The position numbers were made by a program, and so were the translations under genes. 64,000 bases of DNA, taken from NCBI RefSeq assembly GCF_016863135.1, contig NZ_BOOH01000014.1:120819-184818 (forward strand), in the 5' to 3' direction. Below are positions 59,753 to 64,000 of this stretch, one piece after another. The notes under the pieces were generated by a model, which saw only the letters and a program-made list of their open reading frames with translations, did no database searches and was not told the origin of the DNA. Within the stretch, counting starts at the first letter, position 1. Every line of letters begins with the position of its first letter. This DNA comes from Planobispora longispora. Its GTDB lineage: Bacteria; Actinomycetota; Actinomycetes; Streptosporangiales; Streptosporangiaceae.

Positions 59753-61936
59753 TCAGGAGTGCGGAGGTGCGAAGCCGTCGCCCACCGAGGCTGCCAGGCG
59801 GAGGTAGGAGTCGCGGGTGGCGGGCTGGAGGCGGTCGAGGTCGATCTCGGCGCCCTCTTCGAGGTGGGGGTCGTAGGGGACCCGGATGACGGCCCGGCAG
59901 CGGGCGGCGAAGTGGGCTTCCAGCTTGTCGAGGTCGATGGTGGACTTCGACCGGGGCCGAACGCTGCACAGCACCACCGTGGCGGAGCGGACGAGGTCCT
60001 CGTAGTGGTGGGCCTCCAGCCAGTCCAGGGTCGCGGAGGCGGCCCTGGCGCCGTCCACGGACGGGGAGCTGACCAGGACGAGCTGGTCGGCCAGGCCGAG
60101 GACGCCGGACATGGCCGAGTGGAGCAGGCCGGTGCCGCAGTCGGTGATGCAGATGGAGTAGAAGTTCTCCAGGACCTGGGCCACCGTCTGGTAGTCGGAG
60201 GCGCTGAACGCCTCGGACACCGAGGGGTCGCGATCGGACGCCAGGATCTCCAGGCGGGACGGGGCCTGGGAGGTGAACGCCCGGATGTCGACGTAGCGCT
60301 TGATCTGGCCGCGCTCGTTCAGCAGGTCGCGGACGGTGGCGGAGGTCTCCAGCTCGACCTTGTCCGACAGGGTGCCGCGGTCGGGGTTCGCGTCGACGGC
60401 GATCACGCGGTCGCCGCGGATCTGGGCGAGGGTCGCGCCGAGGCCCACCGTGGTGGTGGTCTTGCCGACGCCGCCCTTCAGGCTGAGTACGGCGACGCGG
60501 TGGTGCCCGGTGGCGACGGGGGTGCGCGCCCGGCTCAGGAGCTCGTGGCGGCGGCGGACCTCGGGGGACTCGCCAGGCTTGATCAGTCCGGCCGACGCCT
60601 TGTAGATCAGCTTGCGCCAGCCGCTGGAGGGACCGCTGCGACGGCCCCGGAGCAACGACTCGGGGTCCAGGCTGTCGGCCGACGGCCGGGAGGAGACGGT
60701 GTCCTGCCGGGAGGAGGAGCCGAAGGCGGCCCGGCGGCGGGGCTGGTACAGGTCGGGCTCGGGCACGTCCAGGTCGGACGTGTCATGGCGGGCGGTGTCC
60801 CGTCCGGTCGCGAAGGAGGTCGTCGCCTGCCGTACGGCGAAGGCCTCCTGCCGGTCGCGCAGGGACTCCGTGCTCCGCTCCCGGGGGAAGGCCCTGGTCT
60901 CCCCGGTGTCGGCGGGGTCGGAGCCGAGGCCGCCCGGTGCGGCGCGCTCCCCGGACGGCGCCGCGGGGCCCGGCCGGTCGGTCCCGAAGGACTCGGGGGC
61001 CCGGAAGGAGCCGGAGCTCTGGAAGGAGTCCGGGGCCTCGGGCCAGGAGGACTCGGCGAACCCGGCCGGCTCGGCGGCCTTCGGCGTGAACCGGTCGCGG
61101 TCCTGCGCCGCTTCCGCGGGGCCCTGGGTGAGCCGGCCGTGGCCGGACTCGCCGTCACCGCGGTCGAGATCGTATCCGGGGTCGGTGTCGCCCCGGCTGA
61201 AGCGCTCGGCCTCGGCGCCGGCCCCCTCCGGAACGGGCCGCGCGGGGCCCGGCTCGGCGCCCGTGGAGCCGGGGCTCTCCGGGGCGGGGGGGAACGAGTG
61301 GACCGAGGGGAGCGTGTAGGACCCGGACGGCCCGTCGGCCCGCTGCGGCTCCTCGAACAAGCCGCGGGACGGTTCCCGCTCCGTCGTGCTGGAGCCGCTC
61401 ATCGTGTAGTTGCCGGTCTCACCGGACCCGAAGCCGGAGTCGGAGCCGAAGCCCGACCCGAAGCCGGAGTCGGAGCCGAAGCCCGACCCGAAGCCGGAGT
61501 CGGACCCGAAAGCGGAATCGGACTCCTGACGGGGCAGGGGCTTGAGCGGGGCCAGGAATCCGTCGTTGTCCTCGGGCGAGGGCGAAGGCGAGGGCGGCAG
61601 CGTGAAGGAGCTCACGGCCTCCGCGGCCTCCGCCCACTCGGCGGCGTCGGCGTCCTCGGCGGCGGACGCGCCTTCGGCGGGCGGGTCGGCGACGACGGAC
61701 GAATCCGAGGGGTCGTGGTCCGGGCCCGCAGCCGCGCGGAACAGCGGCGAGGAGGTCGTGTCGGGCTCCGTGGGCACCAGGCTCCACGGGTCTTGCGGGT
61801 ACGGCGAAACGACGGCGTCGTCCGCCGCGGCCGCGGCGACGGTCACCGCGACAGCCGGTGCCTCCTCCTGCTCCTTGATGGCGTCGAGCCAGGCGAGCTG
61901 TTCCTCGAGAGATTCCTCACGATCGTGTCGTGCCAC
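59753..61936 (-). CDS. MinD/ParA-like ATPase with long disordered N-terminus
   Basis: Protein of 727 residues from a GTG (GAGGGGGAAC upstream). Residues 1-430 are low complexity, with three near-identical GFGSDSGFGS repeats (about 143-172) and many acidic and Pro/Ser patches. The C-terminal 240 residues are a MinD/ParA-type ATPase: Walker A KGGVGKTTTTVG (487-498), VIAVDANPDRGTL, VLVSSPSVDGARAASATLDW. This is the layout of EspI/MinD-like proteins that regulate type VII secretion or cell poles in actinobacteria. It has no ParB neighbour. Confidence 0.85.
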   Translation of the reverse strand: MARHDREESLEEQLAWLDAIKEQEEAPAVAVTVAAAAADDAVVSPYPQDPWSLVPTEPDTTSSPLFRAAAGPDHDPSDSSVVADPPAEGASAAEDADAAEWAEAAEAVSSFTLPPSPSPSPEDNDGFLAPLKPLPRQESDSAFGSDSGFGSGFGSDSGFGSGFGSDSGFGSGETGNYTMSGSSTTEREPSRGLFEEPQRADGPSGSYTLPSVHSFPPAPESPGSTGAEPGPARPVPEGAGAEAERFSRGDTDPGYDLDRGDGESGHGRLTQGPAEAAQDRDRFTPKAAEPAGFAESSWPEAPDSFQSSGSFRAPESFGTDRPGPAAPSGERAAPGGLGSDPADTGETRAFPRERSTESLRDRQEAFAVRQATTSFATGRDTARHDTSDLDVPEPDLYQPRRRAAFGSSSRQDTVSSRPSADSLDPESLLRGRRSGPSSGWRKLIYKASAGLIKPGESPEVRRRHELLSRARTPVATGHHRVAVLSLKGGVGKTTTTVGLGATLAQIRGDRVIAVDANPDRGTLSDKVELETSATVRDLLNERGQIKRYVDIRAFTSQAPSRLEILASDRDPSVSEAFSASDYQTVAQVLENFYSICITDCGTGLLHSAMSGVLGLADQLVLVSSPSVDGARAASATLDWLEAHHYEDLVRSATVVLCSVRPRSKSTIDLDKLEAHFAARCRAVIRVPYDPHLEEGAEIDLDRLQPATRDSYLRLAASVGDGFAPPHS
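61420..61510. repeat. 30-bp repeats in the ParA-like gene
   Basis: About three copies of GAAGCCGGAGTCGGAGCCGA plus CGCCCGACCC-like ends (period 30 bp), coding for the GFGSDSGFGS peptide repeats. Confidence 0.65.
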
Positions 61937-62050
61937 CGTGTTCCCCCTCGGGATGGGCTAAAGGGGCAGCAAACACATTGAAGATTAACGCCCTGTGTTC
62001 TCTCCAATGCTGGCAACCACCGAGTTGGGTTCCCCGATAGCGTGAGCCGT

Positions 62051-63010
62051 ATGCACGCCATCGTGATCGAAAAGCCCGGCGAGCCCGAGGTTCTCTCCTG
62101 GCAGGAGGTTCCCGACCCTCGTCCCGAACGGGGCGAAATTATCATCAACGTCACAGCATCGGCGGTCAACCGGGCCGACCTGCTCCAGCGGCAGGGCCTC
62201 TACGAGCCGCCCCCGGGCGCCTCGCCGTACCCCGGCCTGGAGTGCTCGGGGATCGTCGGCGAGGTCGGCCCGGACGTCGAGGGGTTCAGCCCGGGCGACC
62301 GGGTGTGCGCGTTGCTGGCCGGCGGTGGGTACGCCGAGCGGGTGGCCGTCCCCTGGCAGCAGGTCATGCGGGTCCCCGACCGGGTGGACCCGGTGGAGGC
62401 GGCCGGGCTGCCCGAGGTGGCGTGCACGGTCTGGTCCAACGTGTTCATGACCGCGCGCCTGCGCAAGGGCGAGACGCTGCTCGTCCACGGCGGCGCCAGC
62501 GGGATCGGCACGATGGCCATCCAGCTCGCCAAGGCGTTCGGCTCGCACGTCGTCGTCACCGCCGGCTCGCCCGAGAAGGTCGCCCGGTGCCTGGAGCTCG
62601 GCGCGGACGAGGGAGTCGACTATCGCGCGGAGGACTTCTCCGAGCGGGTCGAGGCCGACGTGATCCTCGACATCATCGGCGGCAAGTACCTCGCGCGGAA
62701 CGTCAAGGCCCTCAAGACGGGCGGGCGGCTCGTGGTGATCGGGATGCAGGGCGGCACGAAGGGCGAGCTGGACCTGGGGGCGCTGCTCGTCAAGCGCGCC
62801 GCGGTGTACGGCACCACGCTGCGGTCGCGGCCGGTCGACGAGAAGGGCGCCATCGTGCGCAGCGTGGTGCGGGACGTCTGGCCCCTGGTGGACGCGGGGG
62901 TGATCCGGCCGGTGGTGCACACGCGGGTGCCGATGAGCGACGCGGCTCAGGCGCACCGGATCGTCGAGGCCGGAGAGCACGTCGGAAAGGTCCTGCTGAC
63001 GAACGCGTGA
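62051..63010 (+). CDS. NAD(P)H-quinone oxidoreductase (MDR superfamily)
   Basis: About 319 residues from MHAIVIEKPGEPEVLSWQEV; a GTG at 62042 would add three. The GroES-like domain (SAVNRADLLQRQGLYEPPPG, YPGLECSGIVGEVGPDVEGF) and Rossmann domain (LLVHGGASGIGTMAIQLAKA) match the PIG3/TP53I3-type quinone oxidoreductases. It reduces quinones or enals with NADPH in the cytosol. The start lies close behind TTGGGT-N6-TAGCGT, so the transcript may be leaderless. Confidence 0.92.
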   Translation: MHAIVIEKPGEPEVLSWQEVPDPRPERGEIIINVTASAVNRADLLQRQGLYEPPPGASPYPGLECSGIVGEVGPDVEGFSPGDRVCALLAGGGYAERVAVPWQQVMRVPDRVDPVEAAGLPEVACTVWSNVFMTARLRKGETLLVHGGASGIGTMAIQLAKAFGSHVVVTAGSPEKVARCLELGADEGVDYRAEDFSERVEADVILDIIGGKYLARNVKALKTGGRLVVIGMQGGTKGELDLGALLVKRAAVYGTTLRSRPVDEKGAIVRSVVRDVWPLVDAGVIRPVVHTRVPMSDAAQAHRIVEAGEHVGKVLLTNA

Positions 63011-63204
63011 CACGCGCCCCGAGGTGTCCGGTGAATTCTCGGCGTCCGGCGGATGTCCCGGTATCCCGGCGCCCCTCGGGAACCTGCCGGCGAACCCCCC
63101 GGCGAACGTGGCCGGGACGCTCGCGGCGACCGGGCCGGAAACTGAAGAGACATGCCCGGCCCGTGACCGCCCCGCCATGGGACAACAGTTAGTAGGTTGA
63201 GGCC

Positions 63205-63720
63205 ATGAACGCTGAGGAGAGCACCCCGCACATCGTGGTTGTGGGCCCTGCGGGCATTCAGTCCGAACAGGAGAACGACGAGCGGTCGATCACCGACCTG
63301 GTCGAGCAGCCTGCCAAGGTGATGCGCATCGGCAGCATGATCCGCCAGCTCCTCGAGGAGGTCCGCGCGGCCCCGCTGGACGAGGCCAGCCGCAAGCGGC
63401 TCAAGGAGATCCACCAGAGCTCCATCAAGGAGCTCGAGGACGGCTTGGCGCCCGAACTGGTGGAGGAGCTGGAGCGTCTGTCGTTGCCTTTCACCGAGGA
63501 CGACAACGGCTCCCCGCCGAGCGAGGCGGAGCTCCGGGTGGCCCACGCGCAGCTGGTGGGCTGGCTGGAGGGGTTGTTCCACGGGATACAGACCACGCTG
63601 TTCGCGCAGCAGATGGCCGCCCGCGCCCAGCTGGAGAACATGCGCAGGGCGCTGCCCGGCGGGGTCTCCCTCCAGCCGCAGGAGGGTCACCAGCAGGCCA
63701 GCTCCGGGCCCTACCTCTGA
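63205..63720 (+). CDS. bpa: bacterial proteasome activator (Bpa/PafE)
   Basis: Protein of 171 residues. The helical core (SITDLVEQPAKVMRIGSMIR, LVGWLEGLFHGIQTTLFAQQ) matches Bpa/PafE (DUF2587). The C-terminus ends GPYL, the equivalent of the GQYL/HbYX-like motif that docks onto and opens the 20S proteasome gate independently of ATP. The mycobacterial protein forms dodecameric rings. The presence of bpa implies a proteasome in this organism. An ATG with weak SD was chosen by family N-terminus. Confidence 0.93.
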   Translation: MNAEESTPHIVVVGPAGIQSEQENDERSITDLVEQPAKVMRIGSMIRQLLEEVRAAPLDEASRKRLKEIHQSSIKELEDGLAPELVEELERLSLPFTEDDNGSPPSEAELRVAHAQLVGWLEGLFHGIQTTLFAQQMAARAQLENMRRALPGGVSLQPQEGHQQASSGPYL

Positions 63721-63907
63721 TCCCCGGGCGCCGGGCGCCGGGTCCCTCACGACTCCGGCGCCGGGCCCCCGGAGTCCTCTGACACCGGGTCCCGGAAGGT
63801 TCCCACGCCGGATCTCCGAAGGCCCCCGAATCCCCGACGCGGAGCCCACGGAGCCCGGAGATCAGGGGCCCGGCCCGGACCGCAGTCCCTCCGAAGGGCC
63901 CGGTCTC

Positions 63908-64000
63908 CCGGAAGAGCCCTCCGACCGGAAGAGCCCTCCGACCGGAAGAGCCCTCCGACCGGAAGAGCCCTCCGACCGGAAGAGCCCTCCGACCGGAAGA
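63908..64000. repeat. 17-bp perfect tandem repeats running off the window
   Basis: Five exact copies of CCGGAAGAGCCCTCCGA (63908-63992) and a partial sixth at the window end. There are no spacers between the units. The array may continue beyond 64000. Confidence 0.85.

Noticed and set aside
59759..61981. 740-codon open frame on the plus strand opposite the ParA-like gene
   Set aside because: Mirror of a strongly supported ATPase gene; the sequence is Gly/Arg/Val low complexity.

Overview
The DNA is very GC-rich, with GTG starts, mycothiol-type enzymes, a Bpa proteasome activator, WXG100-type proteins and a SigE/ECF repertoire. This points to a filamentous actinobacterium, most likely of the Streptosporangiales (Streptosporangium/Nonomuraea type); the genus is an inference. 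There are three tRNA genes (Arg-ACG, Ser-GCT, Ser-TGA), no rRNA and no CRISPR array.

Region 1 (start of window to about 11.26 kb) is an actinomycete integrative and conjugative element (AICE). Its order is the pSAM2-like one: GntR regulator, small accessory proteins, a second GntR regulator, an SCO3933-type regulator, an FtsK/TraB DNA translocase, an SpdB-like membrane protein, small proteins, a RepSA-type rolling-circle initiator, an excisionase and a tyrosine integrase. It abuts the 3' end of tRNA-Arg(ACG), the likely attB. The left end is not in the window. Two adjacent P-loop kinases, one fused to a DNA-binding domain, and an unrecognised cargo gene next to tRNA-Arg are the least explained parts of the element.

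Region 2 (11.3-27 kb) is chromosomal. It holds a NarL-type two-component system, a MaoC dehydratase, a SigE-family sigma factor with a membrane partner, a phytase-like esterase, a decayed alpha-mannosidase (GH38) operon, and an ECF41 sigma factor divergent from an NAD(P)H-binding oxidoreductase. The spacer between those last two carries two divergent matches to the ECF41 promoter. An LppU-like membrane protein and a mycothiol-dependent enzyme follow.

Region 3 (27-47 kb) contains lgt, a geranylgeranyl-reductase-type flavoprotein, two-domain VOC, zinc-ribbon and YceI/MarR genes, a second SigE-type sigma factor, a Cys-rich protein paired with a MauE-like membrane protein, an orphan AAA ATPase, a VanY-like lipoprotein, a cupin, a PfpI/GlxA pair, DoxX, SnoaL, a polytopic membrane protein with a cytosolic tail, and a NUDIX-NYN fusion. 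Several divergent spacers contain long near-perfect palindromes.

Region 4 (47-64 kb) holds a metal-permease-like pair (DUF318/TIGR03943) behind a 32-bp palindrome, a Pro-rich membrane protein, a second NarL-type two-component system, CadD and LysE transporters, an ESX-flavoured group (WXG100-like protein, lipoprotein, DUF6571-like protein, unknowns), a MinD/ParA-like ATPase with a long disordered N-terminus, a quinone oxidoreductase and bpa. Short tandem-repeat arrays of 5 to 30 bp recur in the spacers throughout the window.
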